Positions 32,800-42,030 of a stretch of DNA of 42,731 bases are shown here, one piece after another. Under the pieces are notes generated by a model that did not search any database, was not told where the DNA came from, and saw only the letters and a list, made by a program, of their open reading frames with translations. The DNA lies in the NCBI GenBank assembly GCA_905197955.1, contig CAJKAR010000037.1:1-42731 (forward strand). Reading direction: 5' to 3'. The DNA is from an uncultured Lentisphaeria bacterium (GTDB taxonomy: Bacteria > Verrucomicrobiota > Lentisphaeria > Victivallales > UBA1829). The position numbers and the translations under genes were made by a program. Position 1 is the stretch's first letter, and each line of letters starts with the position of its first letter.

Positions 32800-33726
32800 A
32801 TGGGATTCGGGGTTTTGAAACTGCTGTTTGTGGTTTGTCTGTGTGCATTTGCGGTTTCCTGCTCGGAGAATTCCGGTTTTGTGCCGTTTCCGCGTCCCGA
32901 CGGGAATTTCGCACTGAAATATGCCGCGGAGACCGCCGAGATCGTTCCCCGTTATTCGGGTTCTCCCGGTGCGGAAAAAACCGCCGCTCTGATTGCTGCC
33001 GCCGCGAAAAGCCTTCCCGGATTCCGGGTCTTTGTGGACGAGTTCCGGGACATGACTCCGGAAGGGGAGAAGGTGTTTCGCAACGTCATAGCCGAGCTGC
33101 CGGGAAAATCGGAGGATTTTCTTGTGATCGGCGCGCATTACGACACTAAAAAACTGACATCGGTTCCCCGGTTCGCGGGAGCCAACGACAGCGGTTCCGG
33201 GGTTGGGGCTCTTCTTGCCATGATGAAGGCGGCGTCGGAGACAAAGCGGCTTCTGCCTCTGACCCTGAAGTTTGTGTTTTTCGATGGCGAGGAGGCGCTG
33301 ATCGACTATTCCGAAAACGATGGTTTTCACGGCAGTCGCCGCTATGTGGCCGAGCTGAAACGGAACAAGTTGCTCCGGAAGTGCCGGGCAATGATTCTGC
33401 TGGATATGGTAGGCGATCGCGATCTCTGTCTGAAACTGCCCGCCGATACGGATCTTGCGTTGCAGGACATGGTTCTGAGATCCGCGCGGGAGCTCGGATT
33501 CAGCGATTATGTGGGAAGTGACGGACCTGTCATGCTGGACGATCACACGGCGTTTGTCAAGGCGGGAATCCCGGCGGTGGACCTGATCGACTTCCAGTAC
33601 GGTCCGGACAATCTTTACTGGCATACGGAAGCGGATACGCTCGATAAGATCTCCGCGGAAAGTCTCGGAATTTCCGCCGCGATTGCATTGAAAACCATTT
33701 GGAAACTGATGAAACTGGAACATTGA
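32800..33726 (+). CDS. M28-family metallopeptidase or glutaminyl cyclase-like lipoprotein
   Basis: 308 residues. Lipoprotein signal with lipobox AVSC (Cys21). Zinc ligands in M28 order: His113 (GAHYD), Asp130 (GANDSGSG), Glu164/Glu165 (FFDGEEA), Asp206 (or Asp202; LLDMVGD) and His275 (YWHTEADT). The FFDGEEA and FHGSRRY phrases and the size are like glutaminyl cyclases as well as aminopeptidases, so the reaction is left open. Acts outside the cytoplasm, anchored to a membrane. 13 bases after ftsZ, so probably in the same message. Confidence 0.88.
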   Translation: MGFGVLKLLFVVCLCAFAVSCSENSGFVPFPRPDGNFALKYAAETAEIVPRYSGSPGAEKTAALIAAAAKSLPGFRVFVDEFRDMTPEGEKVFRNVIAELPGKSEDFLVIGAHYDTKKLTSVPRFAGANDSGSGVGALLAMMKAASETKRLLPLTLKFVFFDGEEALIDYSENDGFHGSRRYVAELKRNKLLRKCRAMILLDMVGDRDLCLKLPADTDLALQDMVLRSARELGFSDYVGSDGPVMLDDHTAFVKAGIPAVDLIDFQYGPDNLYWHTEADTLDKISAESLGISAAIALKTIWKLMKLEH

Positions 33727-33760
33727 GGTTCTTAAAATAAAGAGTTGTAAGGAGGCTGCA

Positions 33761-34222
33761 ATGAGAAACTGTATTTTCTGTAAAATCATCGCCGGGGAGA
33801 TTCCCTCGGTCAAGCTCTACGAGGACGATCTGGTTTATGCGTTCCTGGATATTTCCCCGATCAATTTCGGGCACACGCTTGTGATTCCGAAGGAGCACCA
33901 TACCAGCGTGGCGACGGTGCCTGAAGCGATTGCGGGACGGATGTTCCGAGTCGGGTCCCGTCTGGGAGTAGCGATGCGGCGGGGGCTTGACTGCGACGGG
34001 TTCAATCTTCATCTTTCCGATGGAACTGTTGCCGGACAGGTTGTGATGCACGCTCATCTCCATATCGTGCCGCGCTGGACCGATGACGGTTTCCACTGGA
34101 ACTGGCGTCAGCTGAAATATGAGTCCGATGAGGCCCGGACGGAGGTTGCGGAAAAGATCCGGAAACATCTTAAACTTGACAATCAGCCGGAGGATGTCGC
34201 CGCGGAAGAGCCGGAGGAGTGA
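33761..34222 (+). CDS. HIT-family hydrolase
   Basis: 153 residues. Histidine triad MHAHLHIVPRW with His97, His99 and His101, and an N-terminal CIFCKIIAGEIPS typical of HINT/FHIT-like proteins, with a Cys-x-x-Cys pair. Cleaves nucleoside phosphoramidates or dinucleotides; the exact substrate is unclear. AAGGAGG lies upstream of the ATG. It follows the M28 gene by 34 bases, and the mtnP start lies about 150 bases on. The acidic tail AAEEPEE is a small extension. Confidence 0.94.
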   Translation: MRNCIFCKIIAGEIPSVKLYEDDLVYAFLDISPINFGHTLVIPKEHHTSVATVPEAIAGRMFRVGSRLGVAMRRGLDCDGFNLHLSDGTVAGQVVMHAHLHIVPRWTDDGFHWNWRQLKYESDEARTEVAEKIRKHLKLDNQPEDVAAEEPEE

Positions 34223-34373
34223 GTCCTTTCTGCTCCTGAAATCAACATCGCCGTCCGCTGTATTCCTCCGGCGGACGGGTGTTTCTGAAAGAATTTTTCC
34301 GGATAAATTTGCCAAAGCGCTTTTTCCATGGTATTTTTCCCGGAACAGGAATCATTTACAAAAGGAATCGATT

Positions 34374-35258
34374 ATGAAGCTGGGTATTATCGGCGGAAGC
34401 GGACTCTGTGCGATTGATAATTTCGCGATGAAGAGGAGTGAGTTTGTGGAAACTCCGTTTGGAACGGTCCCTTCGCCGTTTCTGGAAGGGAGTCTGGGGG
34501 GGACGGAGATTGTGTTTCTTGCCCGCCATGGGAAGGATCACTCCATTGCGCCGCATGAACTGAATCACAGGGCGAATATTTATGCGATGAAAAAGCTTGG
34601 AGTGACGCATATTCTCAGCATTTCCGCAGTGGGGAGTCTCCGGGAGGATTACGCGCCTCGCGATGTGGTGATTGTGGACCAGTATTTTGACCGGACAACA
34701 AAGGCTTCCACGCACACATTTTTTGGTGATGGGATTGTGGCGCACATCAGTTTTGCGCATCCGGTGTGTCCGGATCTTTCGGATCTTGCGTATCGTGCGG
34801 CGTCGAAAGCGGCGGTGAGGGTGGTTTCCATGAAGCGGCCGAAAGTGCACCGGGGCGGAACGTATGTGAATATTGAAGGACCTGCATTTTCGACGAAGGC
34901 CGAATCGCAGATTTACAAGTCCTGGGGGCTGGATGTGATCGGAATGACGAATCTGGCAGAGGCCAAACTTGCGCGTGAAGCGGGAATCTGCTATTCCACA
35001 GTGGCCATGGTGACGGATTACGACAGCTGGCATTCGGATTTTGAAGCGGTGACGGTGGAAATGGTTGTGGAGAATCTTCGAGCGAATGCATCGCTGGCCA
35101 AAGAGATCATTGCAAATGTAGCTGCGGATTTTTCCACGCTGGAGTGTAATTGCGAATGCGGCCATGCGCTTGATTTTGCGATTATCACGGAAAAATCTTC
35201 GATTCCGCAGAAACGGCGGGAAGAGCTTGCTCTGATTATCGGGAACCGTCTGGATTGA
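34374..35258 (+). CDS. mtnP: S-methyl-5'-thioadenosine phosphorylase
   Basis: Splits methylthioadenosine with phosphate to adenine and methylthioribose-1-phosphate, salvaging adenine and methionine. The 294 residues follow the MTAP/PNP family: LGIIGGSGL start, phosphate motifs FLARHGKDHSIAPHELNHRAN and SAVGSLRED, substrate motif NIEGPAFSTKAESQIYK, and GMTNLAEAKLAREAGICY and VTDYDSWH, which are MTAP-like rather than plain PNP. Start at 34374 is supported by AAAAGGA; the open frame upstream to 34119 overlaps the HIT gene and is not conserved in type. The membrane protein gene follows within 3 bases. Confidence 0.95.
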   Translation: MKLGIIGGSGLCAIDNFAMKRSEFVETPFGTVPSPFLEGSLGGTEIVFLARHGKDHSIAPHELNHRANIYAMKKLGVTHILSISAVGSLREDYAPRDVVIVDQYFDRTTKASTHTFFGDGIVAHISFAHPVCPDLSDLAYRAASKAAVRVVSMKRPKVHRGGTYVNIEGPAFSTKAESQIYKSWGLDVIGMTNLAEAKLAREAGICYSTVAMVTDYDSWHSDFEAVTVEMVVENLRANASLAKEIIANVAADFSTLECNCECGHALDFAIITEKSSIPQKRREELALIIGNRLD

Positions 35259-35260
35259 CA

Positions 35261-36802
35261 ATGCTGGAACTGCTGCGCAACCGTAGAACTCTGATTCCGC
35301 TTCTGCTGGCGGTGCTTTTGCCGACGATTCTGTTCAGTACGGTGAGAATTCTCTTTACACCTTACGGACAGGAGAGTTCGGAGGATGCTTTCTGGCATGC
35401 TGCTGCCGGAAGACGGAGCGTTCCGGAGATGGTTTCGAAAACATTTCCGCTGACACTTTCCGTCTGGCGCGACCACTATGCGGACAAGGAACTGGTGTTT
35501 CACTTTCTGCTGAAGGTGTATTGCGGAATCAAAACACTGTTTCATTCGGAAGTGTTTCCGCCGTTCAACGGGGCTGCGGCGTTTTTTATTCTTCTGTTTT
35601 TTATTGCGTTTGTGACGGCGGCGTATTCGCTGGGGATTTCGCCTCCGAATATTCTTCTGTCCTCTTTGCTCTGCGGAGCGTTTCTGCCGAATTTTTCGTA
35701 TCGTCTGCTGATGATGCGGCCGCATGTGTTTTCGATGGCGCTGATGATGTTTGCGGTGGCGATTCTGGGGAGGGGACCGCGGGAAAGACGGACGTGTCTC
35801 TGGATGTTTGGTCTTTCGTTTCTGTATGCCTGGAGTTATTCGACTCCGCATCTGGTCTGTATTGCGGCGTTTCTGTTCGGGATTGCGTATTGGTTGCAGG
35901 ACCGCTGGAGAGCGTTTTCCGCGTTTGGAGCATCGGTTGCGGGGGTGTTCTGCGGATTGCTGATTCATCCGCAGGTGCCGAACACCTTTCTGGTCTGGAA
36001 GATTCAGGCGCTTGATGCTCTGCTGGCTCCGATTTCCGGAACGGTGGCGAATATTCCGTTTGCCCGGGAGCTTCTGCCGCCGCGTTTCCGCTGGATTCTG
36101 CTGGCGCTGCCGGCGCTGATCGGGATGTATTTCTGTTTGATGATCCTGATCCGTGCACTGGAGAAGCGCGGTTTGCGTTCGATACCGCCGAATGTTCTGG
36201 CGCTGACGCTTTCGGCGTTTTTCTGGATCTGTGCGATGTGTTTGATTTCCATTCGTCCGGTGGAGTATGCGGTGCCGACGCTCTGTCTTGCCGGTTTTCT
36301 GCTGATTCAATATGCGCGTGAGATGGCTCTGTTCCGTTTTTTTGACAAGCCGTGGAAATATGTTCTTCTGATCAGTCTGTCGATTCTGGTCTGCGGATTT
36401 TTCACACTCCGTCAGTGTATTACGAATCTGCGTGACTGGTGCCGTCCGGCTCCGGTTGAGCTGGCGAAGGCTCTGCATCAGAATGTGCCGAAGGGATCGC
36501 GTGTGGTGAACATCATCTGGAGTGACTTCCCCTATCTGTATTTTGTCGCTCCGGAATACGAATACACCTGGGCGCTGGATCCGATGTTCGGGTATGCGTT
36601 TGATTCTGCCAAGGCTTCCGCGATCGGTTCGATTGCCGCGGATGGAAAGCGCCGGAGTCCTTCGGAACTCCATGCGATTACCGGAGCGGATTATGCAGTA
36701 GTCCTGTTCGAAAACAATTACTGCGGAAGATTTCTGACACTCTGCGGCTGGCGTCCTCTTTACAAGGGGAAAGACGGCTGGATTTTTAAATTAGTCCCTT
36801 GA
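35261..36802 (+). CDS. GT-C-like polytopic membrane protein
   Basis: 513 residues with about ten membrane segments spread over residues 10-410 and a soluble C-terminal part (about 420-513). The first outside loop holds ESSEDAFWHAAAGR, an acidic loop like those of GT-C glycosyltransferases. The C-terminal part includes GSRVVNIIWSDFPYLYFVAPEY. An in-frame TTG two codons upstream overlaps the mtnP stop, but the ATG at 35261 is preferred. Same broad class as the 20.4 kb protein but without the coiled-coil tail. Function not assigned. Confidence 0.75.
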   Translation: MLELLRNRRTLIPLLLAVLLPTILFSTVRILFTPYGQESSEDAFWHAAAGRRSVPEMVSKTFPLTLSVWRDHYADKELVFHFLLKVYCGIKTLFHSEVFPPFNGAAAFFILLFFIAFVTAAYSLGISPPNILLSSLLCGAFLPNFSYRLLMMRPHVFSMALMMFAVAILGRGPRERRTCLWMFGLSFLYAWSYSTPHLVCIAAFLFGIAYWLQDRWRAFSAFGASVAGVFCGLLIHPQVPNTFLVWKIQALDALLAPISGTVANIPFARELLPPRFRWILLALPALIGMYFCLMILIRALEKRGLRSIPPNVLALTLSAFFWICAMCLISIRPVEYAVPTLCLAGFLLIQYAREMALFRFFDKPWKYVLLISLSILVCGFFTLRQCITNLRDWCRPAPVELAKALHQNVPKGSRVVNIIWSDFPYLYFVAPEYEYTWALDPMFGYAFDSAKASAIGSIAADGKRRSPSELHAITGADYAVVLFENNYCGRFLTLCGWRPLYKGKDGWIFKLVP

Positions 36803-36866
36803 ATTCTGCTCCTGGATTAATTTCCTCCTTTTTTTTGAAAAAACAGAAAAACCATATTAAAGCCAC

Positions 36867-36895
36867 TTGACAAAAAGGAAAAAATCTGCTATAAT
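36867..36895 (+). promoter_or_regulatory. Consensus sigma-70 promoter of the GntR operon
   Basis: TTGACA (36867-36872), exactly 17 bases, TATAAT (36890-36895): a perfect consensus promoter. Transcription should start near 36902, inside the direct repeat. Confidence 0.85.
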
Positions 36896-36901
36896 TAGGT
36901 T

Positions 36902-36923
36902 TAGTGGTCCGATAGTGGTCCGA
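36902..36923 (+). promoter_or_regulatory. Tandem direct-repeat operator TAGTGGTCCGA x2
   Basis: Two exact 11-base copies, TAGTGGTCCGA at 36902-36912 and 36913-36923, with no gap. They begin at the predicted transcription start and end just before the AGAAGGAA ribosome site, so they fill almost the entire 38-base leader. Best explained as the binding site of the GntR-type regulator encoded directly downstream. Spacing of 11 bases would put two protein units on the same face of the helix. Confidence 0.75.
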
Positions 36924-36939
36924 TTTTAGAAGGAATCTG

Positions 36940-37917
36940 ATGAAAGAGACATTGAAAATCCGGCATTATGTGATGGGAATTCTGTATCATGCGGGGAATA
37001 CATCGGTACAGATTATGTCGTCCCGTGAACTTGCTGCGCATTTCGGGATTGCCCGCAGCACGGTTTCCCTGGCATTGAAAGAGCTGGTGGATGATGGATT
37101 TCTGATTCCAAAGCGCGGAATCGGGAATTTTACCAATCCCAAGATGTTCTTCTCTTCACGAAAAGATACCATGCCTCCGCTGATCGGGATTGTGCTGGAA
37201 AGCGGACGGAATTTTTATGTTACTGAATCCGGATGGAAAAGTTTGCGTCCGACCTGCGATGCCGTGATTCGCGAAGGATACAATCTGCGTTGTCTTCAGC
37301 TTTCTGAAACGGATGAGGATAAGGTATTCGAAGAGATCATGCACAGTCAGGTGGATGCCTTGATTTGGATAGACAATATTGCCTTGAAAGAATCGCTCAT
37401 GAAACGTCTTGCGGATGCCGGACTTCCTGTGATTTGCGACAATTCCGGTTTTTCGCAGGTGAATACCGTGGTCTATGATACAGACAGCGCCTGTTATGAA
37501 ATAGGAAAAGAATTGGTGGAACGGAATGTTCCCGCCATTTTTTATGCTTTTCCGGACTGGTTTGTAAAACATGATCTGCGCATGATAAAACAAGCGTTCC
37601 GGGATGCCGGAAAAGAGTGCCGGATTACGATTGCAAAAGAGTGGGAAAAATCTGGAGCTTCTCTGGAAGAATATTTCCAAATGGAGAAAAAAGGGGTGGT
37701 AATTGCGAGTTCTCAGAGACTTGCCTTTTTCCGTGGGCTTGCAAATCGATGTCATGCGGATTTCACAATTTTGGATCGCTTGCAGACCTTTTCCGGTTCA
37801 TATGTGTTTCTGCATGAGGAACGGGCGCGTATCATGCTCGCCCGTCTGAAGGAACTTTTCCAGGGGAAACAGAAACCAGACCAACAACTTATTCCATTGA
37901 AATTCCTAAAAAAATAA
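36940..37917 (+). CDS. GntR-type regulator with sugar-binding-like domain
   Basis: 325 residues. N-terminal winged helix of the GntR kind (about 5-65; SSRELAAHFGIARSTVSLALKELVDDGFLIPKRGIGNF), then a LacI/periplasmic-binding-protein-like domain (about 82-310; PLIGIVLESGRNF, QVDALIWIDNIALKE, GLPVICDNSG, NTVVYDTDSACYEIGKEL). This is the AraR-like fusion plan, with a C-terminal sugar sensor. Operator repeats lie in its own leader, so autoregulation is likely. It heads an operon with a pseudopilin (15 bases on), a GH2-like enzyme and a small secreted protein, and replaces the LacI protein of the other cassette. Ligand unknown. Confidence 0.92.
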   Translation: MKETLKIRHYVMGILYHAGNTSVQIMSSRELAAHFGIARSTVSLALKELVDDGFLIPKRGIGNFTNPKMFFSSRKDTMPPLIGIVLESGRNFYVTESGWKSLRPTCDAVIREGYNLRCLQLSETDEDKVFEEIMHSQVDALIWIDNIALKESLMKRLADAGLPVICDNSGFSQVNTVVYDTDSACYEIGKELVERNVPAIFYAFPDWFVKHDLRMIKQAFRDAGKECRITIAKEWEKSGASLEEYFQMEKKGVVIASSQRLAFFRGLANRCHADFTILDRLQTFSGSYVFLHEERARIMLARLKELFQGKQKPDQQLIPLKFLKK

Positions 37918-37932
37918 ACCAAAGGAGGAATC

Positions 37933-38643
37933 ATGATGATGAACAACGGACATGCTTCTCAGCAGAAAAAGAAATTATTTACATTAATTGAGTTTCTTGT
38001 TGTGATTGCTATTATAGCAATTCTTGCAGGACTTCTTCTTCCTTCGCTGCACAAAGCTAGGGAGAAGGCTCAGACAATTGGTTGTACCAGTAATATGAAA
38101 CAGCTTGGGACAGCGGTTGTCGCCTATGATGCCGAAACAGGTGTCACACCGAAAAACCATAGCAGCGGCACACAGAAGTCATGGTGGCGTCAACTGGCAG
38201 ATTACAAATTCATAGCTCCTCCAAAAAATCCTGGAAGCTGGACATGGTCTCCATATGGAGTTGCACAGTGCACGGTGATTGGAACGATTTCAAAAGGACC
38301 TTACGGATATGCATGGGCAGCTCAGAATCAAAGCGGTGATGCGTATAAAAAATATGCATATAATTCCTTAAAAGAATTTGTAATGCCATCTTCAAAGGTC
38401 CTTCTCGCAGATGTAACAGCTGTCAATGGAGTGGCTGGATGCTATCTTCTTTGGACTATTGTAAACGAGGAAAACGGTTTGGGTAGCCACCGGATTATGC
38501 GCAGACATAACGGAGGAATGGCTTTCAATATCACTTATGCTGATGGTCATGTCCGGACTTTGAAATACAATGGCACAGGCTTTTATGATCCAGGTTCCTT
38601 TGTACATTCAGAGAAAAAATCTCCCGTTGTGCAATACCGATAA
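37933..38643 (+). CDS. Pseudopilin with H-x-DG motif (locus 2)
   Basis: 236 residues. LFTLIEFLVVIAIIAILAGLLLPSL is the pilin-type helix, with Glu at +5, but the -1 residue is Leu15 instead of Gly. The globular domain ends with RRHNGGMAFNITYADGHVRTLKY, a variant (11 residues between His and Asp-Gly) of the H-X9-DG motif of PVC-group pilin-like proteins. AAAGGAGG precedes three ATG codons in a row; the first is annotated. Slightly more A/T-rich than its neighbours. Second gene of the GntR cassette, in the same position as the pseudopilin of the LacI cassette, with little similarity beyond the N-terminal helix and the tail motif. Confidence 0.9.
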   Translation: MMMNNGHASQQKKKLFTLIEFLVVIAIIAILAGLLLPSLHKAREKAQTIGCTSNMKQLGTAVVAYDAETGVTPKNHSSGTQKSWWRQLADYKFIAPPKNPGSWTWSPYGVAQCTVIGTISKGPYGYAWAAQNQSGDAYKKYAYNSLKEFVMPSSKVLLADVTAVNGVAGCYLLWTIVNEENGLGSHRIMRRHNGGMAFNITYADGHVRTLKYNGTGFYDPGSFVHSEKKSPVVQYR

Positions 38644-38664
38644 AGAAACAGGAGTACAAGTGTG

Positions 38665-41600
38665 ATGAAGAACAAATGGTCGGCAATCTGGATCTTATTG
38701 TGTGTGGCTTTGTGCGCAAATGCCGGGCCGGGAACCGTCACGGAGAAGGGCTTTATCCGCGACTGGCTGATCAGCGGCCCCTATCCGAGTTATCAGGTCA
38801 ACGGAAAGGGAACAGCTCTGGACACCGATTTTCTGAATGGCGAAGCGGAGGTAAAGCCCTATCCCGGACTCCGGAAAAAAAGCACCTTCCTTGCAGACAA
38901 GGCAAAACTGATCGCCGGAATCGGTTCCACCAACGAGTGGGGATTCACGGAAACAAAGTCGTTTGACGCCGACTGGAAAGCCTGTTCCTTTTCAGAAGAC
39001 ATCATTATGCTGGATAAGAAATTTCTCCCGATTGATGATTACTTTGCGGCCTACGCTCTCTGCTATCTGGAAGTGCCGGATGCCGTCGATGCCGTTTTTG
39101 GCGTTGGTTCCGATGACGACCATAAACTCTTTCTGAACGGAAAAATGATCGGACGGCAGTACAGCTCTCAGGGTGTGGTTCCAAACAACTTCTGCTATCC
39201 GGTCCGTCTGGAGGCGGGAATCAACCGGGTTTTGCTGAAAGTTGTCGACCGGATACGTGGATGCGGATTCTGTTTTTCGGTTGCGGACCGTTCCGGAAAA
39301 CCGATTCCCGGACTGAAAGTCCATTCCGATCATCCGGGAAGAAAGCTCGGATATGCGCTGTACAACAACGGATGCGCCGCAACGTTCCAGTTCGCCGGAA
39401 GTACTCTGTTTGAAGGGAAAAATAAACTGAAAATTGAAGTGTATCCATCCCAAAAATATGAGATTCTTTTCAACGGGAAAAAACTGCTTGAACGTGAATT
39501 TGACTTGAAATTGAAAGAGGGAACCCATCCTCTGAAACTGGAGTTTTTTGAAAAGGGAAAGAGAGTTTCCCTTCTGACGGATCAGGTGACCGTTTATTCG
39601 AAAGTAAAACTGGAACAGGAAAACCGTACCCTGGAACGGCAGATTGCCTCTATGAAACGAACCCTTCCAGAGCTGGAACAACTCGTAAAACGCTTGAAGG
39701 AGGAGGTCAAATCAGCGGAGAAATCGCTGAATCAGACGTATGATTCCCTGGAAAAAAGCTATGCGCAGGAGCGTGCGTGGAATGCCGGAAACGCCCCGAA
39801 ATCCATTGCGGAAAAACTGCCTCCCGCGACCTTGCGCTCCCGCCTCTGCATCAATGGAGAGTGGGAGGCCTCGACAGATCGGAAAAACTGGCATAAGGTC
39901 CTGCTGCCGCTGCGCATGATGAACCGCTTTTTCCTCAGAGGGGCCTTCCCGGTTCATCCGAAAAACCCGAAAAACGTATATGGAGCCTATGAGGTGGATA
40001 AAGGCTATGAGGATTTTAGTCTGAGTCCGGTTATTACGGCGAAACGCTCGTTTTTCCGGATTCCCTTCCAGTATGACGGGACCGGAAGTGTCGTGTTTGT
40101 TTCGGAAGGAATCATGGGCAAGGCAAAGTTTTTCTGCAATGGCACACCCTGCGGAGAATATGACGGAAGAATTGGAATCCTGAATATCGAGCTGAAAAAT
40201 CTCCGGAAGGGGAAAAATATTTTCGAGATGGAATTTGAAGTCGGACGGATCAGCACCCGGTACGGGATTCTCGGGGATCTCTATTTCGATTTTGTTCCTT
40301 CGGTCCGGGTGGCGGATGTATATGTGAAACCGAGCTGGCGGAAGGCCGCTTTGGACGTCTCCGCGGAACTGGTGAATCATACCGGCGTCCCGGTCAAGGC
40401 GGAGATCCGGCAGTATGCTGCGAGAGAGGGAATCATCCATTTGAAACTTCCTCCGGTCCGGACGGTGATTCCTTCCGGGAAAACGGCGGAAGTGGAAACA
40501 CGTTCCGGCTGGGCCGATCCGCTGATCTGGGGAATCGGAGGAAAATATGGGAATCCAGATATGTACGACCTCGTTACCGATGTCTATCTGGATGGAAAAC
40601 TGGCCGATCGTCACATTCAGCCGTTCGGCTTCCGGGAGTTCTGGATCCATCGTACCGATTTCTTTCTGAACGGGAAACGGATCATTCTTCAGGGAGAAGT
40701 AGGAAACGCAGGATGCAACGAATTTCGTTTTCGCGATATCGTGTGGTCGCTTTACCGGTATGACAACATCAATATTCTGCGCTATCATGATTCCGACTAC
40801 TGGAGCGCAACCGCGGCGCGCACCACAGACAGGATGGGAATGCTTTCCTATGTTCAGATGTATCCGGAACTTCACGAACCGGGAACGAAAAAACCGTATG
40901 CAAAGAACTTCTCTCCGCTGGAGACATGGACGGAAACGGCAACACACCAGTGGAATCTGGACAATTACCGGCGGTGGTTCCGTATGTTCCGCAACAATCC
41001 AAGCGTGGTGATCTGGTCGACGGACAATGAAATTCTCACGCAGGCATGGGATACCGTCGAAAAAGCGCCGTTCAATCTCCGGAACGACAAAATCGGCGCC
41101 ATGTACGAGAAGTTCATGAAGACGCTGGATCATGATCTGGTGCTCACCCGTAACGGCGATGTCGGCACGCAGAATTCGAAAGGCCGCTGGTTTGAAAATC
41201 CCCCGTGTGATACGGCAAATTATCATTATCCGGATTTCAATATTGACCGTCAGGTAAGAAACTGGCAGAAGGTCTATGAATACCGGCCCGTGATTTTCGG
41301 GGAGACGCTCTACTGCTCCTATGGGGCATGGGATAACTGGATCGGTGCGATTCCGGAGCAGGTTCTCAAAAAGGCGCAGCGCGTCCGTGAAGTCGCCGGT
41401 CTCTACCGTCATCTCGGGGTGCCTGCGCAGATCTACATGGGTGTCGGTCTTGACGGATTCATTATCTGGGACGATTCCGGCAAGGGCAATCCCTGGGGCA
41501 TCACCCGGAGCATGATGGATGAATACGACCATCGCAAGATCCTCCCCCCGGGAAGAAAAGCGGATGAGTATCCGAAATTCCGAATTCCGTGGCCGGCCTA

Positions 41601-42012
41601 TTCCGGCAGAGGTGAGCGAAAGATCTGCATCTCCATCGCTGCGAAAAACTACGCCAATACCGCATATAACTGGTTTGACGAGCGGTATCCCTCGCATATC
41701 CGCAACGCGGTCAACGATGCATATCGGGAGACTCTGATTCCTCAGCCGCCCCTTCGCGTAGGGAACGATGCGGAGTGCATTGTTGAGACCGCACCGGGAA
41801 CCGATGTCTGGAGCGTCTCCGCTACTGGAGAACGATACGGCGTCCGTTCCGATCGCAACGGCAAAGCCTGGTTCCAGTTCGACTTTCCCGGGATCTACAC
41901 GTTCACCGATGGAACCGCATCAAAAAACCTGCGTCTCGGCGATCGTAAAGGATATGTGAATAAACCGGGATTTGGAAACATTCCGCATTACCGGCTCCGG
42001 AATGAAAACTGA
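38665..42012 (+). CDS. Very large secreted glycoside hydrolase, GH2-like
   Basis: 1115 residues. Order: signal peptide (to about 22); PA14/jelly-roll-like region (about 25-205; LFLNGKMIGRQ, LEAGINRVLLKVVD); beta module (about 225-310); coiled coil (about 315-372); GH2-type sugar-binding domain (about 395-545); Ig-like domain; TIM barrel (about 655-980) with ILQGEVGN, the candidate acid/base Glu789 in STDNE and candidate nucleophile Glu880 in IFGE. GH2 enzymes include beta-galactosidases, mannosidases and glucuronidases; the substrate is not deducible. A GTG codon directly before the ATG could also start it. Third gene of the GntR cassette; the next gene begins 18 bases after its stop. Confidence 0.87.
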   Translation: MKNKWSAIWILLCVALCANAGPGTVTEKGFIRDWLISGPYPSYQVNGKGTALDTDFLNGEAEVKPYPGLRKKSTFLADKAKLIAGIGSTNEWGFTETKSFDADWKACSFSEDIIMLDKKFLPIDDYFAAYALCYLEVPDAVDAVFGVGSDDDHKLFLNGKMIGRQYSSQGVVPNNFCYPVRLEAGINRVLLKVVDRIRGCGFCFSVADRSGKPIPGLKVHSDHPGRKLGYALYNNGCAATFQFAGSTLFEGKNKLKIEVYPSQKYEILFNGKKLLEREFDLKLKEGTHPLKLEFFEKGKRVSLLTDQVTVYSKVKLEQENRTLERQIASMKRTLPELEQLVKRLKEEVKSAEKSLNQTYDSLEKSYAQERAWNAGNAPKSIAEKLPPATLRSRLCINGEWEASTDRKNWHKVLLPLRMMNRFFLRGAFPVHPKNPKNVYGAYEVDKGYEDFSLSPVITAKRSFFRIPFQYDGTGSVVFVSEGIMGKAKFFCNGTPCGEYDGRIGILNIELKNLRKGKNIFEMEFEVGRISTRYGILGDLYFDFVPSVRVADVYVKPSWRKAALDVSAELVNHTGVPVKAEIRQYAAREGIIHLKLPPVRTVIPSGKTAEVETRSGWADPLIWGIGGKYGNPDMYDLVTDVYLDGKLADRHIQPFGFREFWIHRTDFFLNGKRIILQGEVGNAGCNEFRFRDIVWSLYRYDNINILRYHDSDYWSATAARTTDRMGMLSYVQMYPELHEPGTKKPYAKNFSPLETWTETATHQWNLDNYRRWFRMFRNNPSVVIWSTDNEILTQAWDTVEKAPFNLRNDKIGAMYEKFMKTLDHDLVLTRNGDVGTQNSKGRWFENPPCDTANYHYPDFNIDRQVRNWQKVYEYRPVIFGETLYCSYGAWDNWIGAIPEQVLKKAQRVREVAGLYRHLGVPAQIYMGVGLDGFIIWDDSGKGNPWGITRSMMDEYDHRKILPPGRKADEYPKFRIPWPAYSGRGERKICISIAAKNYANTAYNWFDERYPSHIRNAVNDAYRETLIPQPPLRVGNDAECIVETAPGTDVWSVSATGERYGVRSDRNGKAWFQFDFPGIYTFTDGTASKNLRLGDRKGYVNKPGFGNIPHYRLRNEN

Positions 42013-42030
42013 ATGGGAAGGAAACAAACT

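Noticed and set aside
34119..34373. Longer N-terminus for mtnP
   Set aside because: The extra 85 codons overlap the HIT gene, and MTAP proteins begin with the LGIIGGSGL strand at 34374.
39712..41697. A 661-codon open frame antisense to the GH2-like gene
   Set aside because: Composition typical of a shadow frame; the sense gene has export signal and catalytic motifs.
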